Assembly (NCBI RefSeq): GCF_014646235.1
Contig: NZ_BMNB01000001.1
Location: 1 to 64,000, forward strand
Direction: 5' to 3'
Source: Micromonospora sonchi
GTDB lineage: Bacteria > Actinomycetota > Actinomycetes > Mycobacteriales > Micromonosporaceae
DNA length: 64,000 bases
The first letter of the stretch is position 1. Each line of letters starts with the position of its first letter. A program made the position numbers and the translations under genes. Below, in pieces: positions 8,814 through 16,885 of the stretch. Below the pieces are notes generated by a model that made no database searches, had not been told where the DNA came from, and saw only the letters and a list, made by a program, of their open reading frames with translations.

Positions 8814-8973
8814 GAGAGACCCTCCTTCTGTCCCGCAGGGCTGGGTTCGGCCTTGTCCCGTCCCCCCGCCGACGACGAGCCCAAGCAGTACGAATACGGA
8901 CGCTAGCGCGCCCGTTCCGGCCCCGTAGCGAAACGAATGATCCTGACCTGCCGTTCTTTCGCCATCTGAGGAA

Positions 8974-9534
8974 CTAGCCGGCCGCGTCCCCTCGTTTTCG
9001 GACATTCGTCGGAAGGGTCGGACGGTATGCGAGGTAACGGATGGTTTCTCGGATGTGGAATTTCTCCGCGTCCGAGACCTCCGGGTCGACCAGTCGGCGC
9101 AGCAACGCCTCGACGTCGGGATCCATCGGCGGCGGGGTCGGGGCGTCCCGGGGGGAGGTCTTGCGGTCCCAGCCCAGTGCCGCGAACGCCGCGGCGGGGT
9201 CGAGGCCGAGGCCCTCGCAGAACGAAGCCACCCGTTCGGCGGCCGGGTCGCTCGCCCAGTCGCCACGGACCCAGCGGTTGATCGTCTGGCGCGAGACGCC
9301 GGTGCGCCGGGCCACCTCGGTGCCGCTCCAGGCCCGGGTCGCGCGGGCCTCGGCGAGGGCCCGCCGGACGAAGGTGGCGAAGGCGATCTTCCGCGCGTTG
9401 GCCGTCTCGGTCACCTCGTGACCGTACGGCTGGCCGGCCTGATCGGAGGCCCCCGGCGTGCCTTTGTCACGCTTGCGTGACGCCGGGGCCGGCTGTCGGG
9501 TTACCGATGTAGCACTGTTGTCGAGGGGTGTCAC
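8974..9534 (-). CDS. Helix-turn-helix transcriptional regulator
   Basis: A 186-residue protein with a central XRE-like helix-turn-helix: WSGTEVARRTGVSRQTINRW (about residues 73-92) includes the recognition helix. The N-terminal 45 residues are low complexity, and the C-terminal part contains DPDVEALLRRLVDPEVSDAE. The GTG at 9534 is chosen because a good promoter ends six bases before it; the internal GTG at about 9417 would give a shorter protein that keeps the domain. Several GTCACGYGC motifs in and around the gene (9466-9659) could be its operators, which would mean autoregulation and control of the divergent pair at 9679-10387. The ligand or signal is unknown. Confidence 0.8.
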   Translation of the reverse strand: MTPLDNSATSVTRQPAPASRKRDKGTPGASDQAGQPYGHEVTETANARKIAFATFVRRALAEARATRAWSGTEVARRTGVSRQTINRWVRGDWASDPAAERVASFCEGLGLDPAAAFAALGWDRKTSPRDAPTPPPMDPDVEALLRRLVDPEVSDAEKFHIRETIRYLAYRPTLPTNVRKRGDAAG

Positions 9535-9540
9535 CTGGGC

Positions 9541-9569
9541 AGGATAGATGTGCGTAGGTGTAGAGGCAA
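9541..9569 (-). promoter_or_regulatory. Promoter of the helix-turn-helix regulator (leaderless)
   Basis: On the minus strand TTGCCT (9564-9569), a 17-base spacer and TATCCT (9541-9546), then six bases to the GTG at 9534. This is the most complete sigma-A-type promoter I see in the window. Confidence 0.7.
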
Positions 9570-9589
9570 ACAAGGGGAAAGCTGCTACT

Positions 9590-9659
9590 GTCACGTGCAT
9601 GGGACAACCTACGGTGTGTCACGCGCATGAGACGAGTGGTCGTCGCCAGCGTCACGCGC
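9590..9659. promoter_or_regulatory. Three direct GTCACGYGC motifs, candidate operators
   Basis: GTCACGTGC at 9590-9598, GTCACGCGC at 9618-9626 and 9651-9659. They fill the space between the regulator promoter and the gene at 9679. A perfect 16-bp inverted repeat with the same half-site (GTCACGC-TT-GCGTGAC, 9466-9481) lies inside the regulator gene. Confidence 0.45.
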
Positions 9660-9678
9660 CCGGTCCGAGGGGGGCCTG

Positions 9679-10023
9679 GTGACCGAACTCGCCACCCGCG
9701 CCCAGGCCTTTGGTCTGGTCGCAGCGGGCGTCGCGGCCGGGTTGAGCGCGCCCTGGCGCCTCTACCTTGCTCGGGGCTGTCGCTACCTCTCGTTGAGCGT
9801 CGGCGACCGGGCCGAATGGAACTCCTGGCGGACCCACCTCGGCTGCCCGGAACTCAGCGTCCGGGTCTACGACGCCGGTGGGGAGATACGCCGGTCGTCG
9901 GTGGCCGAAGTGGTCCTGGACGGCTGCCGGATCAGTGTCGAGCTGGTGGAGGAGATCGGCACCGACGATCTCGACCGGTTGCTGGTCGCCGACCCCACCA
10001 CGATCGAGCCGGAGGAGCGATGA
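9679..10023 (+). CDS. Small protein of unknown function
   Basis: A 114-residue protein starting at a GTG after GAGGGGGG. It begins TELATRAQAFGLVAAGVAAG, a weakly hydrophobic helix, and continues as a mixed alpha/beta sequence rich in acidic residues, with no signal peptide or motif I recognise. It lies 28 bp before a second small gene in the same direction and is divergent from the helix-turn-helix regulator, with candidate operators between. The layout suggests a small regulated operon, but no function can be given. Confidence 0.65.
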   Translation: MTELATRAQAFGLVAAGVAAGLSAPWRLYLARGCRYLSLSVGDRAEWNSWRTHLGCPELSVRVYDAGGEIRRSSVAEVVLDGCRISVELVEEIGTDDLDRLLVADPTTIEPEER

Positions 10024-10051
10024 GGCGCGCGCGAGGGATCGGAGCGGCCGG

Positions 10052-10387
10052 ATGAGCCCCTTCCTCGCGATCTTCCTGGTCCTCGTGCTCGCCGCCACGA
10101 GTTACGCCGCCGGGCGGCTGCACGGGCAGCTCAGCTACCGGATCGGCTACCGCTTCGGCTATCGGCAGGGCTACTTCGACGGTGACCGCGGGGCGTGGAA
10201 CCGACGCCGCCGGGAGGCCCAGGCCGCGATCGCCTCCGCCCTCGCCGTCACGACGCCCCCCGCCACCCGGGTCTCCGCCACGGTGGTTCGCTCGGGCACC
10301 ACGTACACCGGATCGTCGTTCGCGGAGCCGGCCGCCTCGGTCACCGGGCGGCACCCGACCGGCACCCTCGTTCGACGGAACGGCTGA
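10052..10387 (+). CDS. Single-pass membrane protein with Gly-Tyr repeat
   Basis: A 111-residue protein with an N-terminal membrane helix (residues 3-20) followed at once by a repeated aromatic pattern, YRIGYRFGYRQGYFDGDRG (about residues 29-47), in which Gly-Tyr recurs every four residues. A Ser/Thr-rich region and a basic end follow. The ATG at 10052 is preceded by GGAG. Related YGxxxGY-type repeats occur in small membrane proteins of actinobacteria, but I cannot name a function. Probably co-transcribed with the gene at 9679. Confidence 0.65.
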   Translation: MSPFLAIFLVLVLAATSYAAGRLHGQLSYRIGYRFGYRQGYFDGDRGAWNRRRREAQAAIASALAVTTPPATRVSATVVRSGTTYTGSSFAEPAASVTGRHPTGTLVRRNG

Positions 10388-10561
10388 GACCGGTCGACGG
10401 GCCTCGGCCCGTCTCGCCGCGGCGCGCCGTCTCCGACGGGCCGGCGCCGCCGGGGCCACGGTCAGACCGGTGACGGTGGCTCCACCGGCCGGGATGCGCG
10501 CAGGGGGCATGCATCCCGGCCGGTTCATCCAGGGCACTAGCCGGGACGGGATGCGGGCAGC

Positions 10562-10567
10562 TAGCGT
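10562..10567 (+). promoter_or_regulatory. -10 box of the phoH transcript (leaderless mini-ORF)
   Basis: TAGCGT followed by six bases and the ATG at 10574. The start codon it serves belongs to the mini-ORF, not to phoH itself. Confidence 0.55.
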
Positions 10568-10573
10568 CTAGGC

Positions 10574-10717
10574 ATGGCGCGGGGTTGGCCCGGGCCAGCC
10601 GGCCCACCCGGCCTGCGACCTCGCGCACGGGGCCCGCATCCGACCCCGTGTCCGCCGGGCACCGGAGGAGGCGGACCGCGGGTGGCCGGGTGCCCATCCG
10701 CCGGAGCAGGCCTGTGA
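10574..10717 (+). CDS. 47-residue mini-ORF overlapping phoH, phoAT-like in position
   Basis: Reads from an ATG placed six bases after a TAGCGT box to a TGA at 10715-10717 that overlaps the phoH GTG at 10714 (GTGA). The peptide is Pro/Gly/Arg-rich and begins [13 protein letters not shown]. From memory, mycobacterial phoH2 has a short, often unannotated gene phoAT upstream with which it is co-expressed and which tempers its toxicity. I infer the same layout here from position and overlap alone, because no sequence similarity could be tested. The alternative is that it only couples translation. Confidence 0.5.
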   Translation: MARGWPGPAGPPGLRPRARGPHPTPCPPGTGGGGPRVAGCPSAGAGL

Positions 10718-12126
10718 CGACTCGCCGTACGACCGCCGGTGCCGACCAGGGGCCGGCCGCGACTGCCACGACCCGCCGCACCACCCGGAGCCGCCGTGCC
10801 GCGGCCACCGGGCGGGCCGACACCAGGGAGCCCCGACCAGCGGGCCAATCCTTCGTTCTGGACACCTCCGTCCTGCTCAGTGATCCGGCGGCGTTCCACC
10901 GCTTCGCCGAGCACGAGGTGGTGCTCCCCCTGGTGGTGATCTCCGAACTGGAGGGCAAGCGACATCACCCCGAGCTGGGCTGGTTCGCCCGGCAGTCGCT
11001 GCGCATGTTGGACGAGTTGCGGGTGCGCCATGGCCGGCTGGATCAGCCCGTACCCGCCAACGAGGACGGCGGCACGCTGCGGGTGGAGCTCAACCACACC
11101 GACGACGGGGTGCTGCCACCGGGGTTCCGCAACGAGTCCAACGATGCTCGGATCCTCTCCGTCGCGCTGAACCTCGCCGCCGAGGGGCGGGAGGTGACGC
11201 TGGTCAGCAAGGACATGCCGTTGCGGGTGAAGGCCGCCTCGGTCGGGCTGCGCGCCGACGAGTACCGGCACGGCCAGGCGAGCGATCCGACCTGGACCGG
11301 GATGGCCGAGCTGGAACTGGGCGAGGACGCGATCGCCCAGCTCTACGGCGGCGAGACCATCGACGCGGACGCGGCGGCCGGGCTGCCCTGCCACACCGGC
11401 CTGGTGTTGCACTCGACCCGGGGTTCGGCGCTCGGCCGGGTGCTCCCGGACAAGACCGTCCGGCTGGTGCGCGGCGACCGTGAGGCGTTCGGCGTGCACG
11501 GGCGCTCCGCCGAGCAGCGGATCGCCCTCGATCTGCTGCTCGACGAGTCGATCGGCATCGTCTCGCTCGGCGGCCGGGCCGGCACCGGAAAGTCGGCCCT
11601 CGCCCTCTGTGCCGGCCTGGAGGCGGTGATGGAGCGCCGCCGGCACAAGAAGGTGATCGTTTTCCGCCCGCTGTACGCCGTCGGCGGCCAGGAACTGGGC
11701 TACCTGCCCGGCTCGGAGTCGGAGAAGATGTCGCCCTGGGCGCAGGCGGTCTTCGACACGCTCGGTGCCGTGGTGCACGAGAACGTGATGGAGGAGGTCG
11801 TCTCGCGCGGGCTGCTCGAGGTGCTGCCGCTGACCCACATCCGCGGCCGGAGCCTGCACGACGCCTTCGTCATCGTCGACGAGGCCCAGTCGCTCGAGCG
11901 TGGGGTCCTGCTGACCGTGCTCTCCCGGATCGGTCAGGGCTCCCGGGTGGTGCTGACCCACGACGTCGCCCAGCGGGACAATCTCCGGGTCGGTCGGCAC
12001 GACGGCGTGACCGCGGTGATCGAAGCGCTGAAGGGCCATCAGCTCTTCGCGCACGTCACGCTGAGCCGTTCGGAGCGGTCGCCGATCGCCGCGATGGTGA
12101 CGGATCTGCTGGAGGACATCCCGTAA
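10714..12126 (+). CDS. phoH: PhoH family protein with N-terminal PIN domain (PhoH2 type)
   Basis: PhoH2 proteins of mycobacteria join a PIN ribonuclease domain to a PhoH RNA-helicase/ATPase domain. Here a basic, Arg/Thr-rich leader of about 45 residues precedes the PIN domain (starting [12 protein letters not shown]; acidic residues such as D of LDTS and E of ISELEGKR are in place). The PhoH domain follows, with Walker [13 protein letters not shown] near residue 290 and Walker [12 protein letters not shown] near residue 385. The GTG at 10714 follows GGAGCAGG and overlaps the mini-ORF stop; it gives 470 residues. A longer in-frame TTG start is less likely. Confidence 0.93.
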   Translation: MTTRRTTAGADQGPAATATTRRTTRSRRAAATGRADTREPRPAGQSFVLDTSVLLSDPAAFHRFAEHEVVLPLVVISELEGKRHHPELGWFARQSLRMLDELRVRHGRLDQPVPANEDGGTLRVELNHTDDGVLPPGFRNESNDARILSVALNLAAEGREVTLVSKDMPLRVKAASVGLRADEYRHGQASDPTWTGMAELELGEDAIAQLYGGETIDADAAAGLPCHTGLVLHSTRGSALGRVLPDKTVRLVRGDREAFGVHGRSAEQRIALDLLLDESIGIVSLGGRAGTGKSALALCAGLEAVMERRRHKKVIVFRPLYAVGGQELGYLPGSESEKMSPWAQAVFDTLGAVVHENVMEEVVSRGLLEVLPLTHIRGRSLHDAFVIVDEAQSLERGVLLTVLSRIGQGSRVVLTHDVAQRDNLRVGRHDGVTAVIEALKGHQLFAHVTLSRSERSPIAAMVTDLLEDIP

Positions 12127-12163
12127 CGATGCCCGCTTCAACCCTTTTCGGGGCGATTGCCTG

Positions 12164-12179
12164 AGTGACCCACATCACA
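12164..12179. promoter_or_regulatory. CRP/GlxR-type site upstream of the transglycosylase-like gene
   Basis: AGTGA-CCCACA-TCACA matches the actinobacterial CRP/GlxR consensus TGTGA-N6-TCACA at nine of ten positions. It lies about 240 bp before the start at 12420, in a 293-bp intergenic region in which I see nothing else firm. Confidence 0.5.
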
Positions 12180-12419
12180 ATTGATCCCGAGCGTTTCCCA
12201 TCAGCCTCACTGTGCGCGATTGTGTCCCACGGGCTCCCCACGCACCTTGCGTATCGCTGGTGATCGTTCACCCCGGAAGGGGACGGACGGCTCGCCGGCA
12301 GGCGGACCGGTGCGTCGACGGTGACCGGCTACCCCCGGTCACGGGTGCCCGCGGCGCGCTTCCGTCCAGGACGGGCTGTGGTCACGCCGCGTCCCTGACC
12401 CCGACGAAGGGATCACCTC

Positions 12420-13091
12420 GTGAGTCGGCCGTGGAGCCGGTTCGTTGCCCGCGGCGCTGCTGTAGCGCTGCTCTCCGTGGGCGTGGCCGGCGGTTTCTAT
12501 CTCAGCGAGGATCGTGAGTCGCTGCGCACCGATGCCGGGGCGCAGGTGGCCGGTAGCGTCACCCAGATCGACGTCGACTACCGGCAGGAACAGCAGGTCT
12601 CCCGCCAGGTGCGGGCCGCGCGGCAGCAGGCCGCCGAGGTCAGGAAGCGGGCCCGGGCCGCCGCCGAGAGGGCCCGCAAGGCCGAGGAGGCGGCGCGCAA
12701 GAAGGCCGCCGAGGAGAAGGCGGCCAAGGAGGCCGCAGAGCGGGCCCTCAAGCCGTACGACGGCCCGGTTCCGGCCTCCTGCAAGGAGTACGGCGGCAAC
12801 CGGAAGACCGGCTGCGCGCTGATGATCGACGCGGGTTTCAAGATCGACCAGTTCCCCTGCCTGGACCGGCTGTGGAACAAGGAGAGCGGCTGGAACCCGA
12901 AGGCCCACAACCGGTCCTCCGGTGCGTACGGCATTCCACAGGCGGTGCCGGGCAGCAAGATGGCCTCGGTCGGCGCCGACTGGGAGACCAACCCGGTGAC
13001 CCAGATCAAGTGGGGGCTCGGCTACATCGAGGGCCGCTACAGCACCCCCTGCAACGCCTGGACGCACTCGCAGAACAAGGGATGGTACTGA
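12420..13091 (+). CDS. Secreted transglycosylase-like protein with coiled-coil
   Basis: A 223-residue exported protein: an N-terminal hydrophobic signal/anchor (about residues 10-28), an Ala/Lys/Arg/Glu-rich coiled coil (about residues 58-115), then a lysozyme-like C-terminal domain. That domain holds LWNKESGWNPKAHNRSSGAY, where the Glu of KESGW is the likely catalytic acid of lytic transglycosylases, followed by GIPQAVPGSKM. Such proteins cleave peptidoglycan during growth or resuscitation. It starts at a GTG after GAAGGGAT. A CRP-like site lies upstream and a very strong hairpin downstream, so it is probably a single-gene transcript. Confidence 0.9.
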   Translation: MSRPWSRFVARGAAVALLSVGVAGGFYLSEDRESLRTDAGAQVAGSVTQIDVDYRQEQQVSRQVRAARQQAAEVRKRARAAAERARKAEEAARKKAAEEKAAKEAAERALKPYDGPVPASCKEYGGNRKTGCALMIDAGFKIDQFPCLDRLWNKESGWNPKAHNRSSGAYGIPQAVPGSKMASVGADWETNPVTQIKWGLGYIEGRYSTPCNAWTHSQNKGWY

Positions 13092-13101
13092 CCTGACCAC
13101 G

Positions 13102-13148
13102 CCGACGGGCGGGGGCCAACCGGGTGACCGGCGGCCCCCGCCCGTCGG
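13102..13148 (+). terminator. Strong hairpin terminator
   Basis: A perfect 16-bp stem (13102-13117 with 13133-13148) and 15-base loop, starting 11 bases after the transglycosylase-like gene. Confidence 0.85.
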
Positions 13149-13265
13149 CTGTCACCCGCAACCGCGGCGGGCCGGGTCGGTTCGGCAATGTCCCGGACGG
13201 GCGGTGGGTCGGCTCGGCGGGGCGAAAAGTGGCGGCTGTCGTCGTTTGCTGATAGCTCTTGACGG

Positions 13266-13919
13266 GTGACCCTGCACCCGGGAAGCGGCGACCCGCATCA
13301 GTTCGGCACCGAGGCCTTCTACGCGTCCATCGGCCGGGCCTTCGTCGCCATGTGCGCGGTGGTGCCGGTGCTGTTCCTGATCGAGGGCCTCGACCAGTGG
13401 CTCGGTGCCGGGTTCGACGCCGCCGCCGGCATCATCCCGCAGCGCATCGACGGCCTGGACGGCGTCTTCTTCTCGCCGTTCCTGCACCACGGCTTCGACC
13501 ACCTCTACAGCAACAGCATCCCGCTGATCCTGCTCGGCACCTTCGTGCTGGCTGCGGGTGCCCGGCGGTTCCTCTGGTCCACCCTGGTGATCGTGCTGGT
13601 CAGCGGCCTGGGTGTGTGGTTCACCGGGTCGCCCAGCACGATCGTCGTGGGCGCCAGCGGCGTGATCTTCGGCTACCTCGGCATCCTGCTGACCCGGGGC
13701 ATCTTCGAGCGCAGTTGGTGGAACTTCGCCGTCTTCCTGCTGGTCGGTCTCCTCTACGGCGGTCAACTGGTCGGCGTCCTGCCGACTGACGAGCGGATCT
13801 CCTGGCAGGGGCACCTGTTCGGGTTGCTGGGCGGCATCGTGGCGGCGATCATTTTCCGCCGCCGGCGGCCCGACCTCGGCGGGCCCTACCGCTCCGAGTC
13901 GCCGATGACCATGCCCTGA
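13266..13919 (+). CDS. Rhomboid family intramembrane serine protease
   Basis: A 217-residue protein with about six membrane helices. The catalytic serine lies in VVGASGVIFGYLG (about residues 126-138) and the catalytic histidine in WQGHLFGLLGG (about residues 181-191); HHGFDHLYSN near residue 76 is the conserved His/Asn region of helix 2. The rhomboid cuts membrane-anchored substrates within the bilayer; substrates in actinobacteria are mostly unknown. The GTG start has no strong ribosome binding site. It converges with the transporter gene downstream. Confidence 0.93.
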   Translation: MTLHPGSGDPHQFGTEAFYASIGRAFVAMCAVVPVLFLIEGLDQWLGAGFDAAAGIIPQRIDGLDGVFFSPFLHHGFDHLYSNSIPLILLGTFVLAAGARRFLWSTLVIVLVSGLGVWFTGSPSTIVVGASGVIFGYLGILLTRGIFERSWWNFAVFLLVGLLYGGQLVGVLPTDERISWQGHLFGLLGGIVAAIIFRRRRPDLGGPYRSESPMTMP

Positions 13920-13957
13920 ACCCCCGCGTCGGACCGATCCTGCCCGGGTCACGGGCC

Positions 13958-14941
13958 CTACCGATCGCCCCGTCCCGCGACCCGGCCGCCGAGCGCGGCG
14001 ATCGCCACGGCGACGAGGGTGAGCAGGGCCCCGAGAAGGGTGGTCCCGTCCGGGCGAGAGGCCGCCGTGGGAAGCAGCACGTCCAGCAGCACCGCGCCGA
14101 CCACCTGGCCGGCGATGGTGGCCAGGCCGAGCAGGAGTACGCCGGTGAAGTGGACCACCGCCGCGGCCACCGCGATGAACGCCACACCGATCAACCCGCC
14201 GAGGTAGAGCCAGGGTTCGCTGGGCAGGCTCCCGGGCGGTCCACCGCGCAGGGCGAGGCTGACGCCGAACGCGACCAGCAGCACGACCGTGCCGACGGTG
14301 AAGTTGACCAGAGTGGCGGTCAGGGTGCTGCCCGAGACCATCCGGACCCGTCCGTTCACCGCCTGCTGCCAGGCCACCCCGACACCGGCCAACAGGGGTA
14401 GCACGGCCAGGCCGACAGTTGCCGGCTGGCCCAGCCGGTCGCCGACGGCCAGCAGCACCGCGGCCACGGTCAGCACCGCTCCGCCCAGCCGGGCGGCGGT
14501 CACCGGTTGCCGGCCGCCGACGCCGATGCCGGCGTGGTCGACGGCCAGACTGCTGCCCGACTGTCCGGCGACCACCGCCACGGTGAACACGGCCACACCC
14601 AGAGCGCCGACGGTGGCGCCCTGGGTGAACACCAGGAACGCCCCGCACGCGCCGCCGAGACACTGCCAGGGGCGCAGCGTGCCGCTGGTGAGCGCGTCGC
14701 GCAGGGCGCGCAGCCCGCGTCGCCCGCCGCGGGTGGCGGGCACCAGCACCGACAACACCAGCAGGCCCAGCCCGAACGAGACGACCGCCGCGGCGAGGCC
14801 ATCGCCCAGCCGCGCGCCCAACTCCCCGTTGATCCGCGACTGGACGGCCACGGCGAACCCGCCGACCGTCGCCAGTCCCACCGCGCCGGCCCGGCGGCGC
14901 GCCGAGAACATCGGCGCGGCCACCGTCACAGCCGCACTCAC
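13958..14941 (-). CDS. DMT family transporter (DUF606/YdcZ type)
   Basis: A 327-residue protein with about ten hydrophobic helices arranged as two homologous halves of about 150 residues, as expected for the DUF606/YdcZ branch of drug/metabolite transporters. The pattern NGELGARLGDGLAAAVVSF near residue 38 recurs as NGRVRMVSGSTLTATLVNF in the second half. The start lies four bases after the glpX stop, so it is probably translated from the glpX transcript. The substrate is unknown. Confidence 0.85.
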   Translation of the reverse strand: MSAAVTVAAPMFSARRRAGAVGLATVGGFAVAVQSRINGELGARLGDGLAAAVVSFGLGLLVLSVLVPATRGGRRGLRALRDALTSGTLRPWQCLGGACGAFLVFTQGATVGALGVAVFTVAVVAGQSGSSLAVDHAGIGVGGRQPVTAARLGGAVLTVAAVLLAVGDRLGQPATVGLAVLPLLAGVGVAWQQAVNGRVRMVSGSTLTATLVNFTVGTVVLLVAFGVSLALRGGPPGSLPSEPWLYLGGLIGVAFIAVAAAVVHFTGVLLLGLATIAGQVVGAVLLDVLLPTAASRPDGTTLLGALLTLVAVAIAALGGRVAGRGDR

Positions 14942-14945
14942 ACCA

Positions 14946-15971
14946 TCACGTCTGCTCGGCCAGTGGTCGCCCGTCGAAGTCCACCGCCGAGTAGAGCGCC
15001 AGCTTCTCCAACCGGTGGTACGAGTCGATCACCCGAATCGTGCCGCTCTTGGAGCGCATCACGATCGACTGGGTGTACGCGCCACCGGACCGGTAACGCA
15101 CCCCGCGCAGCAGATCGCCGGAGGTGATGCCGGTGGCCACGAAGAAACAGTTGTCGCCGGCGACCAGGTCGTCGGTGGTGAGCACCCGGTCCAGATCGTG
15201 CCCGGCGGCGATCGCCTTCTCCCGCTCGGCGTCGTCGCGCGGCCAGAGCTTGGCCTGCATCATCCCGCCCATGCACTTCAGGGCGCAGGCGGCGGTGATG
15301 CCCTCCGGCGTACCGCCGATGCCCATCAACACGTCGACGCCGCTCTCGCCGCGAGCGGCGGCGATGGCACCGGCGATGTCGCCGTCGGAGATGAAGCGGA
15401 TGCCCGCGCCGGCTCGGCGGATCTGGTCGACCAGCTCGTTGTGCCGGGCCCGGTCGAGGACGCAGACCGTCACCTCGGACACGTCGGTGCCCTTGACCCG
15501 GGCGATCCGGCGCAGATTCTCGGCGACTCCGGCGTTGATGTCCACGACGTCCGCGTAGATCGGGCCGACGGCGAGCTTCTCCATGTAGAACACGGCGCTC
15601 GGGTCGAACATCGCACCCCGCTCGGCGACGGCCAGCACCGCCAGGGCGTTCGGCATCCCCTTGCTCATCAGCGTGGTGCCGTCGATCGGGTCGACCGCGA
15701 CGTCCACCTCCGGACCGCTGCCGTCACCGACCTCCTCGCCGTTGAAGAGCATCGGCGCGTTGTCCTTCTCGCCCTCGCCGATCACCACCACGCCCCGCAT
15801 GGGAATCGAGTTGATCAGCTTGCGCATGGCGTCGACGGCGGCGCCGTCGCCGCCCTCCTTGTCGCCCCGGCCGACCCACCGGCCGGCGGCCATGGCCGCC
15901 GCCTCGGTGACCCGGACCAGGTCGAGGGCGAGGTTACGGTCGAGATTCTGGGGGGTCCTGGTGGTCGTCAT
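14946..15971 (-). CDS. glpX: Fructose-1,6-bisphosphatase, class II
   Basis: Hydrolyses fructose 1,6-bisphosphate to fructose 6-phosphate in gluconeogenesis; in actinobacteria the GlpX type is the main enzyme. The 341-residue protein shows [18 protein letters not shown] (about residues 33-50), the metal-binding [13 protein letters not shown] (about residue 98) and the late [10 protein letters not shown] motif. The ATG at 15971, preceded by GAGGAG, is chosen over a start at 16034. It heads a two-gene operon with the transporter and is divergent from the DUF4245 gene, as in mycobacteria (Rv1099c/Rv1100, from memory). Confidence 0.96.
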   Translation of the reverse strand: MTTTRTPQNLDRNLALDLVRVTEAAAMAAGRWVGRGDKEGGDGAAVDAMRKLINSIPMRGVVVIGEGEKDNAPMLFNGEEVGDGSGPEVDVAVDPIDGTTLMSKGMPNALAVLAVAERGAMFDPSAVFYMEKLAVGPIYADVVDINAGVAENLRRIARVKGTDVSEVTVCVLDRARHNELVDQIRRAGAGIRFISDGDIAGAIAAARGESGVDVLMGIGGTPEGITAACALKCMGGMMQAKLWPRDDAEREKAIAAGHDLDRVLTTDDLVAGDNCFFVATGITSGDLLRGVRYRSGGAYTQSIVMRSKSGTIRVIDSYHRLEKLALYSAVDFDGRPLAEQT

Positions 15972-16136
15972 CGAAACGGCTCCTCCTCGCGGCGTTGCGG
16001 GGTCGACCGGGCCGGCGGGCCAGGGTACGGCCACTGCCGGCTGTGCTCCTGATCCTCACACGATGGCGGATGCAGGGGCGGAGCGGGGCGGTGATGGGCT
16101 GGATACCGCCGGTCGGGCGGCTGCGAGAATGGTGGG

Positions 16137-16787
16137 GTGGAACCCGCACAGCCCGCCGACCGGGCACCCGTAGACCCGCCGTCGACCAGCGACCAGCCGG
16201 CCGTCGACCGGGCGGGCGGACCGGACGTACCCGAGGAACGATCGCACTCGGCCGTGCCACCGCCGGCCCCGCCCGCCGCCCGATCCGAGCGGTCGCCGCG
16301 GGACATGGCCATCTCGTTGCTGGTGCTGATGGTGCCGATCGTCCTGCTGCTCGCCTTCTACCGGGGATTCCTCGGCGGAGACCAGCCGAACACGGTCGAC
16401 CCGGCGTCGGCCTTCGAGCAGGCGCGGTCGGCCGGGGCGTTTCCGGTGAGCGAACCGACCGGGCTGGGCGAGGGGTGGCGGACCGTACGGGCCAGCTACC
16501 GACCGGCCGAGGACGGCGCGATCCTGCGCGTGGGATACGTCACACCGGAGGGGCGGGGGCTCCAGATGGTGCAGAGCAACGTACCGCCGGAGCGATTGCT
16601 GCCCACCGAGCTGACCGACGAGGGGCAGCCGCAGGGGCAGACCGACCTCGGTGCCAGCACCTGGCAGCGGTACACCGCCCGGGGCAACGAGCAGGCGCTG
16701 GTGCTCCTCCAGCCGGGCCGCACCGTGATCGTGATCGGTGACGCCCGGGACAACGAGTTGCGGGAGATGGCCAGGGCCGTGGACTGA
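16137..16787 (+). CDS. DUF4245 domain membrane-anchored protein
   Basis: A 216-residue protein: a Pro/Asp-rich cytoplasmic leader of about 55 residues, one membrane helix (DMAISLLVLMVPIVLLLAFY, about residues 56-75) and an extracytoplasmic domain of about 140 residues. Its pairing with glpX on the opposite strand is a conserved actinobacterial arrangement and supports the DUF4245 call. The start is a GTG six bases after GAGAAT, a weak leaderless signal. Function unknown. Confidence 0.8.
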   Translation: MEPAQPADRAPVDPPSTSDQPAVDRAGGPDVPEERSHSAVPPPAPPAARSERSPRDMAISLLVLMVPIVLLLAFYRGFLGGDQPNTVDPASAFEQARSAGAFPVSEPTGLGEGWRTVRASYRPAEDGAILRVGYVTPEGRGLQMVQSNVPPERLLPTELTDEGQPQGQTDLGASTWQRYTARGNEQALVLLQPGRTVIVIGDARDNELREMARAVD

Positions 16788-16885
16788 GCGTCCCCGGATG
16801 TCGGGCCGATCCGCTACGCTCCCCGAGTTCGATGCCCGGCCGGCACATCGACCGGGCGGTTTTTCTGGTTGAAGAGAGACAATCT

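Noticed and set aside
8814..9005. Longer form of the small membrane protein starting near 9005
   Set aside because: The frame is open and adds a hydrophobic stretch, but it would overlap the end of the regulator gene, while an excellent AAGGAGGG site lies right before the ATG at 8813.
12127..12419. c-di-AMP (ydaO-type) riboswitch before the transglycosylase-like gene
   Set aside because: Such riboswitches often precede muralytic genes in actinobacteria, so I looked for the conserved core, but I could not lay out its helices or conserved stretches here.
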